This document shows positions 34,942 to 43,672 of a DNA stretch of 64,000 nt, one piece after another. This DNA is from Arthrobacter sp. (GTDB taxonomy: Bacteria > Actinomycetota > Actinomycetes > Actinomycetales > Micrococcaceae): contig JAITLQ010000005.1 of assembly GCA_031277795.1 (NCBI GenBank), forward strand, positions 1 to 64,000. The letters run 5' to 3'. How positions within the stretch are numbered: position 1 is the stretch's first letter; the number at the start of each line of letters is the position of its first letter. The notes under the pieces are model-generated. The model made no database searches, was not told where the DNA came from, and was given only the letters and a program-made list of their open reading frames with translations. The position numbers were made by a program, and so were the translations under genes.

Positions 34942-35536
34942 ACGCGAGGCGCTCGTGGCGGCCGCGCGCGAGGTGGTGGCGCGGGACGGCATCGCCGGGG
35001 CCAGCGTCCGGGCCGTGGCCGCGCAGGCCGAGGTGAGCGTGGGCACCGTGCTCTACCACTTCGAGGGTGGGCTCGAGGAGCTGCAGCAGCTCGCCCTGGA
35101 GCGGGTCATGGAGCAGCTCTATGCCGGGCGCCTCAAGATCCTGGCCGGACCCGGCAGCGTGGTGGCCAAGCTCTCCGCCATGGTGGAGCTGGGCGTGCCG
35201 GACGAGATCGACGAGGACCTTGCCAGCGTCTACTTCACCCTGCCGCAGCTGCGCGAGAATCCGCTGCGCGCCGCCGCCCACCGCGAGCTCGTCGAGCGGC
35301 AGGTGAGCCTGTATCGCTCGCTCATCGAGATCGGGGTGGAGCTGGGCGAGTTCCGGGCCGAGGAGGTCGAGGCGGCCGGCGGGGCGGACGACGTGGCCCG
35401 CACGGTCGTGGCCCTGGAGGACGCCAACGACCTCTATCCGCTCCTGGGCCTGGAGGCCGGCGGCGGGGCGGCACGCCGCCGCAGGGTGAGGCGCTACCTC
35501 AGCCTGGCGCTCGGCGCGCAGATCGCGGGGCAGTAG
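34880..35536 (+). CDS. TetR-family transcriptional regulator
   Basis: 218 residues. The N-terminal helix-turn-helix is REALVAAAREVVARDGIAGASVRAVAAQAEVSVGTVLYHFEGG (22-64), and the C-terminal ligand domain resembles BetI-type regulators. The GTG at 34880, with GGAG 8 bases upstream, lies inside the end of the permease gene; the 62-base overlap ties the two together. It likely represses the peptidase/permease divergon through the GAACTGAAC palindrome. Confidence 0.85.
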   Translation: MPTKNAKPVGNPPRRQRSGDKREALVAAAREVVARDGIAGASVRAVAAQAEVSVGTVLYHFEGGLEELQQLALERVMEQLYAGRLKILAGPGSVVAKLSAMVELGVPDEIDEDLASVYFTLPQLRENPLRAAAHRELVERQVSLYRSLIEIGVELGEFRAEEVEAAGGADDVARTVVALEDANDLYPLLGLEAGGGAARRRRVRRYLSLALGAQIAGQ

Positions 35537-35624
35537 GCGCATCGCGCCCGGCGCGGGAGGCCGGTTCTTCCGCCGGTGTGTCCGCCGGCGTGTCGGCGCA
35601 CCGGCCCGCGCGGGTGGGGTCTGC

Positions 35625-35639
35625 GAGGATGGACGCATG
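35625..35639 (+). promoter_or_regulatory. -10 box for a leaderless esterase mRNA
   Basis: GAGGAT at 35625-35630 with the ATG at 35637, the same spacing as in tpx. Confidence 0.4.
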
Positions 35640-36296
35640 AGCTTTGACTGGGATCCGTCCGTCGACATCGAGACCCGCGAGGGCAACACCGATCTCTCGC
35701 CCCTGCTGGTGCTGTTCCACGGCTACGGGGCCGACGAGAAGGACCTGCTTCCCGTGGCGGACCTGCTGCCAGCGCAGTTCACCGTCGCCTCGGTGCGCGC
35801 GCCGTTCAGGCAGGGGCCCGGCTACACGTGGTTCCCGCTCGTGGCCGACCCGGCCTTCGACTTCTCCATCGTGAGGAACGTGGTGGGGCGCCTCGAGGAG
35901 TGGCTCGAGGAGATGAAGACCAAGCACGACACGATCGTGCTGCTCGGCTTCTCCATGGGCATGGCCGTGGCCACCTCGCTGTTGCGCCGCCGCCCCGACC
36001 TGATCACCGCCGTGGTGGGTTGCTCCGGCTTTGCCCTGGACGCCGCGCTGGATCCGGCCCAGGACTTCTTCGACGACGCCGCCCTGACGCGCCACAAGGT
36101 GCCCCTGTTCTGGGGGCGCGATCCGCAGGATCCGGTGATCACCGAGGACAAGGTGGAGTACACCAACCACTGGGCCCGTTCCCACACCAAGCTCACCAAG
36201 GTGAACTACGCCGGCATCGGCCATGGCATCGGCCCCCAGGAGATCTCGCACATCGGCGAGTTCCTCGACGCCGAGGCGCTGGGCGCCCGCCGGTAG
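35637..36296 (+). CDS. Alpha/beta-hydrolase, carboxylesterase/phospholipase family
   Basis: 219 residues. LLVLFHGYGADEKDLLPVADLLP (22-44) holds the oxyanion loop, and VLLGFSMGMAVATSLLRRRPD carries the nucleophile in GFSMG (about 105). The Asp is in FWGRDPQDPVI and the His in GIGHGIGPQE. It hydrolyses short-chain esters or thioesters in the cytosol. No signal peptide. The start matches a leaderless promoter. Confidence 0.87.
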   Translation: MSFDWDPSVDIETREGNTDLSPLLVLFHGYGADEKDLLPVADLLPAQFTVASVRAPFRQGPGYTWFPLVADPAFDFSIVRNVVGRLEEWLEEMKTKHDTIVLLGFSMGMAVATSLLRRRPDLITAVVGCSGFALDAALDPAQDFFDDAALTRHKVPLFWGRDPQDPVITEDKVEYTNHWARSHTKLTKVNYAGIGHGIGPQEISHIGEFLDAEALGARR

Positions 36297-36308
36297 GTCC
36301 GGTGGGGA

Positions 36309-36344
36309 TGCACCATTCTGGACACGAGTGTCCAGAATGGTGCA
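36309..36344. promoter_or_regulatory. Perfect 36-bp palindrome before the TetR-MFS operon
   Basis: TGCACCATTCTGGACAC (36309-36325), GA, and its exact 17-bp complement (36328-36344). The core ACACGAGTGT recurs inverted as ACACTCGTGT right before the TetR ATG. Most likely it is the TetR autoregulatory operator; a terminator of the preceding esterase gene is the alternative. Confidence 0.6.
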
Positions 36345-36354
36345 CACTCGTGTC

Positions 36355-36993
36355 ATGACACCACGCCCCCCGGCCTTCGACGAGGCCGCCGTGATCGACG
36401 CGGCCATCGAGACGTTCACCCGCCACGGCTACGAGGGCGCGGATGCCAGCACCCTGTGCCGTGAGGCGGGGCTGTCCCGTTCGAGCCTCTACAACAGCTT
36501 CGGCTCGCGCGAGGCCCTCTTCGTCAGGGCGCTCGGTGAGTACTCGCGACGGGGCGTCGAGCAGGCGGCGGCGCTCGCCGAGGCCGAGGGGTCCGCCCTG
36601 AGCCTGCTGCGCTCGCGTCTGCTCGACGGCGTGCAGGCGCAGGCCCGCAAGGGGAGCCGGGACGGTTGCCTCACCGTCAACGTGGGCATCGAGTTGGGGC
36701 GCAGCCTTCCCGAGGCCGCGGCGATCGTCGACGCCGATCGGGAGGCCTGGGTGCGCTGCTACGCAGCGCTGCTCGAACGCGCCGCAAGGCAGGGGGACCT
36801 AGCGTTCGACGGCGATCCGCTCGCCTTGGGTGCCGCGCTGCACACGCTCCTCGCGGGGCTGCGCGTGGCGGCGCGCACGCTGGCTCCCGATGAGCTGGGC
36901 CGCGAGGTGGATGCCGTGCTCGGCACGTGGGCCACGGCCGCCGGCCGCGAGCTGCTCGGGCGCCTCGCCTCCCGCGGGGAGGAAGCACGATGA
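36355..36993 (+). CDS. TetR-family transcriptional regulator
   Basis: 212 residues. The helix-turn-helix is at about 9-52 (DAAIETFTRHGYEGADASTLCREAGLSRSSLYNSFGSREALF). The C-terminal ligand domain is of the AcrR/YcdC kind. The ATG at 36355 lies just after the palindrome; an in-frame ATG at 36337 would start inside it. The stop overlaps the ATG of an MFS exporter gene (ATGA). Regulator and exporter form an operon, the classic self-regulated efflux module. Confidence 0.85.
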   Translation: MTPRPPAFDEAAVIDAAIETFTRHGYEGADASTLCREAGLSRSSLYNSFGSREALFVRALGEYSRRGVEQAAALAEAEGSALSLLRSRLLDGVQAQARKGSRDGCLTVNVGIELGRSLPEAAAIVDADREAWVRCYAALLERAARQGDLAFDGDPLALGAALHTLLAGLRVAARTLAPDELGREVDAVLGTWATAAGRELLGRLASRGEEAR

Positions 36994-38180
36994 GCTCCAG
37001 CCCCAAGGTTCCCGGCGTCGTCTGGCTGCTGGCCAGCGTCATCTTTGCCCTCGGCACGAGCGAGTTCATGATCGCCGGCCTGCTCGAGAACATCGCCCGC
37101 GACCTCGAGGTCAGCCTCTCGGCCGCCGGCCTGCTCGTGACGGGCTTCGCTCTCGGCATGATCGTGGGTGCCCCGCTCATGACGGTCCTGACCCTCCGGC
37201 TGCCGGTCCGGGTCACGCTCGTGGGGGCGGCCGCCGTGTTTGCCGCCGCGCATGTGATGGGCGCGCTCGCCCCGAGCTACGGGGTGCTCATGGCCTCCCG
37301 CGTCATCGCGGCGGTCGCCTGTGGCGCCTTCTGGGCCGTGGCCAGCGTGCACACCTCGCGCGTCGCCTCGCCCGCCGTGCTCGGCCGCTCGCTGGCCACG
37401 CTTGTAGGCGGCATGACCATCGCCAATGTGGTGGGGGTCCCCGGTGGTGCGTGGCTCGGCAACGCCCTCGGCTGGCGCAGCGCCTTCTGGGTCCTGGCAG
37501 GGGTGACCGTGCTGGCCGGCCTGCTGGTGGCCCTCACCGTGCGCCCGGCCCCGCGTCGGGATCAGCCGCCGCTGCGTCAGCTGATCGGGCGCGAGCTGGA
37601 GGCCTTCAAGCACCGGCGGATCTGGCTCTCGCTCAGCGTCACGGCGCTCTTCCAGGCCGCCGTGTTTGCGTCCTTCTCGTACTTCTCTCCGCTGCTCACG
37701 CAGGTCGCTGGCCTGCCGCTCGACGCGGTGCCGGCCGTGCTCGCCGCGTTCGGGGTGGGCACGTTCATCGGCGTGAGCATCGGCGGGCGCCTGGCCGACT
37801 ACAACCTGTTTGGCAACATGATCGGCTCGCTGGCGGCGCTCGCAGCATCGCTCGTGATCCTGGCGCTCACCGCCGGGTGGGCCCCCGGGGCCATCGCCGC
37901 GATGGTGCTCGTGGGCATCTCAGGCTTCTCGATCGCCGGGGCGCTCAACGCCCGCGTCTTCCAGGTGGCCGGCGCGGCCCCCACGCTGGCCTCGGCGGTC
38001 AACACGAGCGCCTTCAACGTGGGCAACGCCCTCGGCCCGGCGCTCGGGGCGTGGGCGCTCGCGGCCGGCGCGCCCGTCGTCACCACGGTCTGGCTGGGGG
38101 CCGGGCTGGCCGTCGCGGCCTGCGTTCTGGCGGTGTGCGTGCGCGCCACCGATGCCCGCTGGGCGGCGCTCGAGGCGTGA
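36990..38180 (+). CDS. MFS efflux transporter
   Basis: 396 residues, 12 helices, Cmx/AraJ-like MFS family. FALGTSEFMIAGLLENIARDLEVSLSAAG in helix 1 and ASRVIAAVACGAFWAVASVHTSRVA in helix 4 are typical of these small-molecule exporters. GGGGAGGAAGCACG precedes the ATG at 36990, which overlaps the TetR stop. Probable drug or metabolite export. Confidence 0.87.
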   Translation: MSSSPKVPGVVWLLASVIFALGTSEFMIAGLLENIARDLEVSLSAAGLLVTGFALGMIVGAPLMTVLTLRLPVRVTLVGAAAVFAAAHVMGALAPSYGVLMASRVIAAVACGAFWAVASVHTSRVASPAVLGRSLATLVGGMTIANVVGVPGGAWLGNALGWRSAFWVLAGVTVLAGLLVALTVRPAPRRDQPPLRQLIGRELEAFKHRRIWLSLSVTALFQAAVFASFSYFSPLLTQVAGLPLDAVPAVLAAFGVGTFIGVSIGGRLADYNLFGNMIGSLAALAASLVILALTAGWAPGAIAAMVLVGISGFSIAGALNARVFQVAGAAPTLASAVNTSAFNVGNALGPALGAWALAAGAPVVTTVWLGAGLAVAACVLAVCVRATDARWAALEA

Positions 38181-38250
38181 GGCGACTCGGGGGAGACGCG
38201 CTCCGCGGCGCGGTGTTGGTGAGGTGGGTCCCGTCGTCGCCGGCGCGGCG

Positions 38251-38484
38251 TCAGCCGAGGGTGATGCGCCAGGCCTGCCCGTTGAACTCCACCACGGAGC
38301 CGGCGGGCAGCTGGGCGCCGCGGCGCTCCTCGATGTCGCCGTTGAGCTTGACCATGCCGTTGGCGATGGCGGCCTTGGCCTCCTGGCCGTCCTCGACGGC
38401 GCCGACGAACTTCAGGAACTGACCGAGGCGGATGCCCTCCTCGGCAAAGAGGACGTCTTCGATGCGGGGGGTGGCGTCAGACAT
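38251..38484 (-). CDS. Small S4-domain RNA-binding protein
   Basis: 77 residues. The S4 RNA-binding fold is IRLGQFLKFVGAVEDGQEAKAAIANGMVKLNGDIEERRGAQL, similar to YbcJ/RlbA-type free-standing S4 proteins that associate with ribosomes or rRNA. The ATG at 38484 has TAGGCT 7 bases upstream (38497-38492, minus strand), suggesting a leaderless mRNA. Confidence 0.85.
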   Translation of the reverse strand: MSDATPRIEDVLFAEEGIRLGQFLKFVGAVEDGQEAKAAIANGMVKLNGDIEERRGAQLPAGSVVEFNGQAWRITLG

Positions 38485-38491
38485 GCCTTCC

Positions 38492-38518
38492 AGCCTACCG
38501 CCCGGCACAAGGTAGCGT
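38492..38518. promoter_or_regulatory. Divergent -10 boxes of the S4 and YdcZ-type genes
   Basis: TAGGCT on the minus strand (38497-38492) and TAGCGT on the plus strand (38513-38518) are back to back in a 43-bp gap, each 7-10 bases before its start codon. Confidence 0.4.
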
Positions 38519-38527
38519 GGTCCGGCC

Positions 38528-39511
38528 ATGACTCAGACGCGCGCCTCCTTCCTCCCCGTCCCGCTCGGCCTCTTGCTCGCCTTCATAGCGGGAGCGGCCA
38601 TGCCAGCCCAGGGCCGCGTCAACGGCCAGCTCGGCACCTACCTGGGCAACGGGATGCAAGCGGCCACCATCAGCTTCGGCACGGGGCTGGTCATCATCCT
38701 GATCATCGCGGCGCTGCTGCCCTCCGGCCGCCGCGGCGTCCGCGCCATCCCCGGCGCGCTGCGGGCCAAGGCCTTCCCGTGGTGGTACCTCTTCGCCGGC
38801 GCGATCGGCGCCTACTTCGTGTTCAGCCAGAGCCTCGTCGTCGGCATCATCGGCATCGCCGTGTTCACGGTCGCCAACGTCACGGGCCAGACGCTCGGCT
38901 CGATGATCGTCGACGGCACGGGCTTCGGCCCCGGCGGCAAGCGCCCCATCACCGGCCTGCGCGTGGTGGCCGTGGTGCTCATGCTGGGCGCCGTGGTCTG
39001 GGCAGTGTCCCCGCAGCTCGGGGACGCCGTGGCCCACCCGGGGCAGCTCCTGCTGCCCATGCTGCTCCCGTTCACGGGAGGCATCCTCAACGGCTTCCAG
39101 ACCGCCATGAACGGCACGCAGACCCAGTACTACGGCACCTTCGTTCCCGCCACCGTGTTCAACTTCGTCGCCGGCTTCGCGGTCCTGGCGATCGCGCTGG
39201 GCATCCAGGCGGCCGTCGCCGGCCTCGGCTGGAACCTACCGCGCGAGCCCTGGTACTACCTCGGCGGCGCGTGCGGCGTCTTGTTCATCTCCCTCGCGGC
39301 CTACCTCGCCAAGCACCTCGGGGTGCTGCTCACGAGCCTCGGCATGATCGCCGGCCAGCTGCTCGGCTCCCTCGCTCTGGACGCGCTGTGGCCCACCGAC
39401 AACGAGGGCGTGAGGCTCGCCACGGTGCTCGGCAGCCTCCTCGCCATCGCCGCCGTGGCGCTGGCCTCGGTGCAGCCCGGCGCGCGCATGCCGTGGGACA
39501 AGCGGGACTGA
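38528..39511 (+). CDS. DMT-family transporter, tandem YdcZ (DUF606) type
   Basis: 327 residues with about ten helices as two DUF606/YdcZ repeats (about 10-150 and 165-315). GRVNGQLGTYLGNGMQAATISFGTGLVI in the first repeat and LNGFQTAMNGTQTQYYGTFVPATVFNFVAG in the second are the internal duplication. The substrate is unknown. The ATG at 38528 is close to its own -10 box. Confidence 0.83.
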   Translation: MTQTRASFLPVPLGLLLAFIAGAAMPAQGRVNGQLGTYLGNGMQAATISFGTGLVIILIIAALLPSGRRGVRAIPGALRAKAFPWWYLFAGAIGAYFVFSQSLVVGIIGIAVFTVANVTGQTLGSMIVDGTGFGPGGKRPITGLRVVAVVLMLGAVVWAVSPQLGDAVAHPGQLLLPMLLPFTGGILNGFQTAMNGTQTQYYGTFVPATVFNFVAGFAVLAIALGIQAAVAGLGWNLPREPWYYLGGACGVLFISLAAYLAKHLGVLLTSLGMIAGQLLGSLALDALWPTDNEGVRLATVLGSLLAIAAVALASVQPGARMPWDKRD

Positions 39512-39623
39512 CGCGCTCCCATCCGAGGCGACGCCCCGGCGTCGCGCTCTTTTCAGGAACCTCCCAGGGTGTGAGGATGAGGCGGTCAACGCAGGCCGCC
39601 CCGCCCCCCGTAGGAGGCACCCC

Positions 39624-41114
39624 TTGTCCTCGCCGTCCTCGCCCGCCCCGCCGAGCCAGCGCCCGCGTCTCATCGAGACCGCGGGCATCGAGATCATCCC
39701 CGAGTCGGCCCGCACGGCTAAGCCCCGCCAGCTCTTCTGGCCGTGGTTCGCGGCCAACGTGTCGGTCTTCGGCATGAGCTACGGCTCCTTTGTGCTGGGC
39801 TTTGGCATCTCCTTCTGGCAGGCCACGATCGTGAGCGTCGTCGGCATCGTGGTCTCCTTTGCCCTGTGCGGGCTCGTGGCGATTGCGGGCAAGCGCGGCT
39901 CGGCGCCCACCATGGTGCTCTCGCGCGCCGCGTTTGGGGTGGAGGGGAACAAGGTTCCCGGCATCGTCTCGTGGCTCGTCTCGATCGGCTGGGAAACCTC
40001 GCTCGCCATCACGGCCGTGCTCGCGACCTCCACGATCTTTGAGCGCCTGGGCCTGGACGGCGGCACCGCCACCAAACTCGTGGCCACCATCGTCGTCGCG
40101 GCGCTCATCGTCGGCGCCTCGGTGCTCGGCTACCACACCATCATGAAGCTGCAATCGTGGCTCACGTGGATCACGGGCCTCATCACGGTGCTCTACCTGA
40201 TCCTCGCGCTCCCGCACGTGGACCTCTCCGCCGTGGCGGCGGTCCCGAACGGCTCGCTGGCCCACATGATCGGCGCGCTCGTCATGGTCATGACGGGCTT
40301 CGGCCTGGGCTGGATCAACATCGCCGCCGACTGGTCGCGCTATCAGCGCCGCGACGCTCCAGACGGCGCGATCGTCGCCTGGAACACCCTCGGCGGCGCG
40401 GCCGCCCCCATCATCCTGGTCGTCGTTGGCCTGCTCCTGGCCGCCTCCGACCAGGGCTTTGCCGAGGCCGTGGGCGGGGATCCGGTGGGGGCGCTCGCGA
40501 GCATCCTGCCGACGGGCATCCTCATCCCGTTCCTCATCACCGCGATCCTGGCGCTCGTCTCCGGCGCGGTGCTCGGCATCTACTCCTCCGGCCTGACGCT
40601 GCTGAGCCTCGGCATCAAGATGCCCCGCCCGGCGGCCGCCGGCATCGACGGCGTCATCCTGACCCTCGGCACCATCTTTGTGGTGTTCGTGGCGCAGGAC
40701 TTCATCGGCCCGTTCCAGTCCTTCCTCATCACGCTCGGCGTGCCGCTCGCTTCGTGGGCCGGCCTGCTCATCGCCGACGTGCTGCGCCGCAAGCGCCCGT
40801 ACGCCGAGGCGGATCTCTTCGATAAGCGCGGCCGGTACGGCTCCTGGGACCTCGTCAGCCTCGCGACGCTCGTGGTGACCTCCGTGATCGGTTGGGGCCT
40901 CGTGGTGAACACCTTCGCCGAGGCCGCCGCGTGGAACAACTGGCAGGGCTACCTGCTCGGCCCGCTCGGCCTCGGCGGGCGCGAGGGGGACTGGGCCTAC
41001 GCCAACGTCGGCGTGCTCCTGGCCCTCGTGCTCTCCTTCCTGGTCGGCTACTTCCTCCGCGCGCCCAAGATCGCGGCGCAGGAGGCGCTGCCCGTCCCGC
41101 AGGCCCAGCCGTGA
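39624..41114 (+). CDS. Purine/cytosine permease-family (NCS1) transporter
   Basis: 496 residues with about 12 helices, NCS1 family. FWPWFAANVSVFGMSYGSFVLGFGISFWQA is helix 1/2 and GWINIAADWSRYQRRDAPDGAIVAWNTLGG (about 230) the conserved loop. It imports nucleobases or related compounds such as hydantoin or thiamine precursors. The TTG at 39624 is the start because TAGGAGG lies 8 bases upstream. Its stop overlaps the start of a cysteine-hydrolase gene, suggesting that hydrolase acts on the imported compound. Confidence 0.85.
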   Translation: MSSPSSPAPPSQRPRLIETAGIEIIPESARTAKPRQLFWPWFAANVSVFGMSYGSFVLGFGISFWQATIVSVVGIVVSFALCGLVAIAGKRGSAPTMVLSRAAFGVEGNKVPGIVSWLVSIGWETSLAITAVLATSTIFERLGLDGGTATKLVATIVVAALIVGASVLGYHTIMKLQSWLTWITGLITVLYLILALPHVDLSAVAAVPNGSLAHMIGALVMVMTGFGLGWINIAADWSRYQRRDAPDGAIVAWNTLGGAAAPIILVVVGLLLAASDQGFAEAVGGDPVGALASILPTGILIPFLITAILALVSGAVLGIYSSGLTLLSLGIKMPRPAAAGIDGVILTLGTIFVVFVAQDFIGPFQSFLITLGVPLASWAGLLIADVLRRKRPYAEADLFDKRGRYGSWDLVSLATLVVTSVIGWGLVVNTFAEAAAWNNWQGYLLGPLGLGGREGDWAYANVGVLLALVLSFLVGYFLRAPKIAAQEALPVPQAQP

Positions 41115-41662
41115 GCCACCCCTGGCTCGTGATCGTCGACCCACAGGTGATCTTTGCCGACCCCTCCTCCGAGTGGGCCACACCGGAGTTCGACGCCGCG
41201 GCCGAGACCGTCGAGTCCTTGCTTCCGGCGTTCGGAGACCGCGTGCTCGTGACGCGCTGGCTCCCCACCGCCAGCCGCGACGGCTCGTGGGGCGAGTACT
41301 TCGCCGCGTGGCCGTTTGCCGACGTGCCGGCCGACGACCGGCTCTACGAGCTGGTGCCGCGGGCGCGCGAATGGTCGCGGCATCCTCCGATCGATCGGCC
41401 CACCTTCGGCAAGTGGGGCCCGGAGCTCGTGGCACGGCTGGGGGAGAACCCCCGCCTGGTCCTTGCCGGCGTCTCCACGGATTGCTGCGTGCTGTCTACG
41501 GCGCTCGCGGCGGCCGACGGCGGGGCGTGGGTGAGCGTGGTGAGCGACGCGTGCGCCGCCTCCACCCCGGGGAACGGAGCGGCTGCGCTGCACGTCATGG
41601 GCCTCTACCCGCCGCAGCTACGGGTGATGGGCTCGGCACAGCTGCTGGCCGAGCTCGGCTGA
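41111..41662 (+). CDS. Isochorismatase-like cysteine hydrolase
   Basis: 183 residues. The catalytic triad of the family is visible: Asp10 in VIVDPQVIF, Lys in FGKWGPEL (about 101), and Cys in GVSTDCCVLSTALAA (about 121). Members hydrolyse nicotinamide, N-carbamoyl compounds, ureidoacrylate or isochorismate. The GTG start overlaps the permease stop (GTGA). A role in breakdown of a nucleobase-derived amide is plausible but not shown by sequence. Confidence 0.83.
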   Translation: MSHPWLVIVDPQVIFADPSSEWATPEFDAAAETVESLLPAFGDRVLVTRWLPTASRDGSWGEYFAAWPFADVPADDRLYELVPRAREWSRHPPIDRPTFGKWGPELVARLGENPRLVLAGVSTDCCVLSTALAAADGGAWVSVVSDACAASTPGNGAAALHVMGLYPPQLRVMGSAQLLAELG

Positions 41663-41689
41663 GCCGACGGCCCGGCAAACACCCCGCTC

Positions 41690-41730
41690 GTTGCACGAAA
41701 CCCCGTGCACTGCACGGGGTTTCGTGCAAC
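41690..41730. terminator. 41-bp perfect palindrome between convergent genes
   Basis: GTTGCACGAAACCCCGTGCA (41690-41709), one central C, and the exact complement (41711-41730). It lies 27 bases after the cysteine-hydrolase stop and upstream of the convergent AAA gene end. Its loop of one base makes it more a palindrome than a classic hairpin. Confidence 0.7.
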
Positions 41731-41797
41731 CGCCGGGGTATTCCGCGTTGGGCCGCCGGTCAGCGTCCGCCATCGCTGCTCGGCGCGGCGGCCCTCC

Positions 41798-43486
41798 TTA
41801 GTCCGCGCCGGCCCCGGTCTCGTCCGGGCCTGCGCCGCCGGCCACGGCCCCCCACTCCATGTCGTCACCCTCCAAGGCCTCGAACGTCACCTCGCTGGAG
41901 TAGGCGGCGCTGGCGACGTGGAAGACCCGCTGATCGGTGCCGACGCCGCCGAGGCGCGGCTCCGGCCCTGCGCCGCCGGTGACGAAGCCGAAGTCCTCGC
42001 CGGAGTCCTGATCGAACACCTCGCCGTCCTCCGGCCGCGGGTCCGCGCCCAGCAGCCGCCGGGTCAGGGTCGCGTTGGCGTCGAGCAGGGAGGCCAGCGC
42101 CGCGTCGAGGTGGTCGTCGCCCAGGCGCTCGCGGCGTTCGGCGGCCAGCAGCACCGCGCGGCGCATGAGCTCCTTGGCGAAGGAACCGGTGGTCCCCGCC
42201 GCCTCCTCGGCGGCCTGATCCAGCGCCGCCGCGGTGAAGTTGAGGTCCCGCGCGTACGCGCCGAAGAGCCGGCGGCGCTCGGTGAGCGCCGGGAGCCCGA
42301 TCTCCACGGCGAGGTCGACGCGCCCGGGCCGTTGGGCCAGCGCCCGCTCCAGGACATTCACGCGGTTGGTGGTCATGAGGAAGGCCACGTCGGCGTCGCC
42401 GTCGAGCCCGTCCAGGGCATCGAGCACCTCGAAGAGCAGGGGCTGCGGCGAGTGCCCACGCTGCATCGCCACGAGGTCGATGTCCTCCATGACCACGATC
42501 GAGGGCTGGAAGGTCCGTGCCAGCTCGGCGGCTTCCGTGATGAGCGCGATCGTTGAGCCCGTGAGCAGCACGGCCGTGGTCCCCTCGGTCACGCTGAGGA
42601 GGTGGCGCACCGTGAGCGTCTTGCCCGTGCCGGGCGGGCCGTAGAGCAGCACGCCGCGCTTCAAGTGCTGGCCGGCCTCGAGGAGTTCCTCGCGGTGCTC
42701 GGCGATGCCGACGACGTGCCGGCTCACCCCCTCGAGCACGCCGTCGGGCAGGACGACGTCCTCGGCCCAGACCCGGGGCCGCTCAACAAACGTGGCACCC
42801 GCTGCGCCCCCGTATTCGCTGCGCTGGAAGGAGAGCACCTGCCCGCGCAGGACGGAGAGCTCGATCATGAGCTGCTTGAGCCGGGCCTGGAAGCCGGAGG
42901 CGACGGCGGTCTCGGCGCACAGGATCTCCAATTGGGCCTGCCCACGCCCGTACTGGGGCGCGGCCCCGCGCAGGAGCGCGGCGAGGGGCACGCCGTCGAA
43001 CTCCAGCAACCAGACGCCAAACGTCACGACCTGCTCGGTGCTCTCCGGCCCGGTGGCGCGGAAGGCGTAGTCAACCGGCCCCTCGCCGAAGGCCGCCCAG
43101 GCCCCGGCGTTCAAGAGGTCGGGGAAGGCCTGGTGCTGGCGCTGCTCGCCGCCGCTCACGCCGATGAGCCGCCCCTCGCCGAGGAGCTCGCGCAGGGCGC
43201 GGTCGGCGTCGACGAGCCGGTGATCGCCGAACTGCTCGACGGCGAGGGGCACCCCGGTGGGCGGCACCCCGAGGTGCGACTCGACGATCTTGCCGAGCGC
43301 CGTGATCTCGGTTGGCCGGTCCTGGGACGCGAGCGCCGTGGCCTGCTCGAGGTAGGCGGCCACCGTGAGCATGATGTCCCGGTCAAGCTTCGGGAGCGAG
43401 CCCCCGATCTTGGCCCCCTCGCGGGTGCCGTCGGCGCCCACCTGCCGTGCGTCGTCGTGCCGCTTTGCCTTGTTCTTCTTGCCCAC
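41798..43486 (-). CDS. AAA-family ATPase
   Basis: 562 residues. A unique N-terminal region (1-270) is followed by one AAA module: Walker A GPPGTGKT (about 292), Walker B VVMEDIDL (about 338), sensor 1 MTTNR (about 373), and an arginine-finger region [15 protein letters not shown]. The C-terminal 90 residues are acidic and Gly-rich. It is in the CDC48/Bcs1/spastin-like group; no protease or nuclease domain is attached. The GTG at 43486 was chosen because the following [12 protein letters not shown] is a natural N-terminus. The role is unknown. Confidence 0.82.
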   Translation of the reverse strand: MGKKNKAKRHDDARQVGADGTREGAKIGGSLPKLDRDIMLTVAAYLEQATALASQDRPTEITALGKIVESHLGVPPTGVPLAVEQFGDHRLVDADRALRELLGEGRLIGVSGGEQRQHQAFPDLLNAGAWAAFGEGPVDYAFRATGPESTEQVVTFGVWLLEFDGVPLAALLRGAAPQYGRGQAQLEILCAETAVASGFQARLKQLMIELSVLRGQVLSFQRSEYGGAAGATFVERPRVWAEDVVLPDGVLEGVSRHVVGIAEHREELLEAGQHLKRGVLLYGPPGTGKTLTVRHLLSVTEGTTAVLLTGSTIALITEAAELARTFQPSIVVMEDIDLVAMQRGHSPQPLLFEVLDALDGLDGDADVAFLMTTNRVNVLERALAQRPGRVDLAVEIGLPALTERRRLFGAYARDLNFTAAALDQAAEEAAGTTGSFAKELMRRAVLLAAERRERLGDDHLDAALASLLDANATLTRRLLGADPRPEDGEVFDQDSGEDFGFVTGGAGPEPRLGGVGTDQRVFHVASAAYSSEVTFEALEGDDMEWGAVAGGAGPDETGAGAD

Positions 43487-43599
43487 GCAGCGCCCCGCTT
43501 CCCCCGCGCCCGCGGCGCCGGCTCGGAAAAGAGGATGCGGCGCTCGCCACACCCGTTCGCGACGCTACCGGGCGCGCGCCTCCCGCGCGAGGGGGCCGG

Positions 43600-43605
43600 T
43601 AGGCT
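43600..43605 (+). promoter_or_regulatory. Probable -10 box of glyS
   Basis: TAGGCT about 68 bases upstream of the glyS ATG. No matching -35 element is evident. The short leader shows no T-box features. Confidence 0.35.
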
Positions 43606-43672
43606 GGTCACACCCATCTTTCGCGCGGACCGCAGCCGGCGGCCCGCCAAGATTCTTACGGAGTGCATTCTC

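Noticed and set aside
43600-43672. T-box riboswitch before glyS
   Set aside because: The leader is about 60 bases, has no conserved T-box sequence and no terminator/antiterminator pair.
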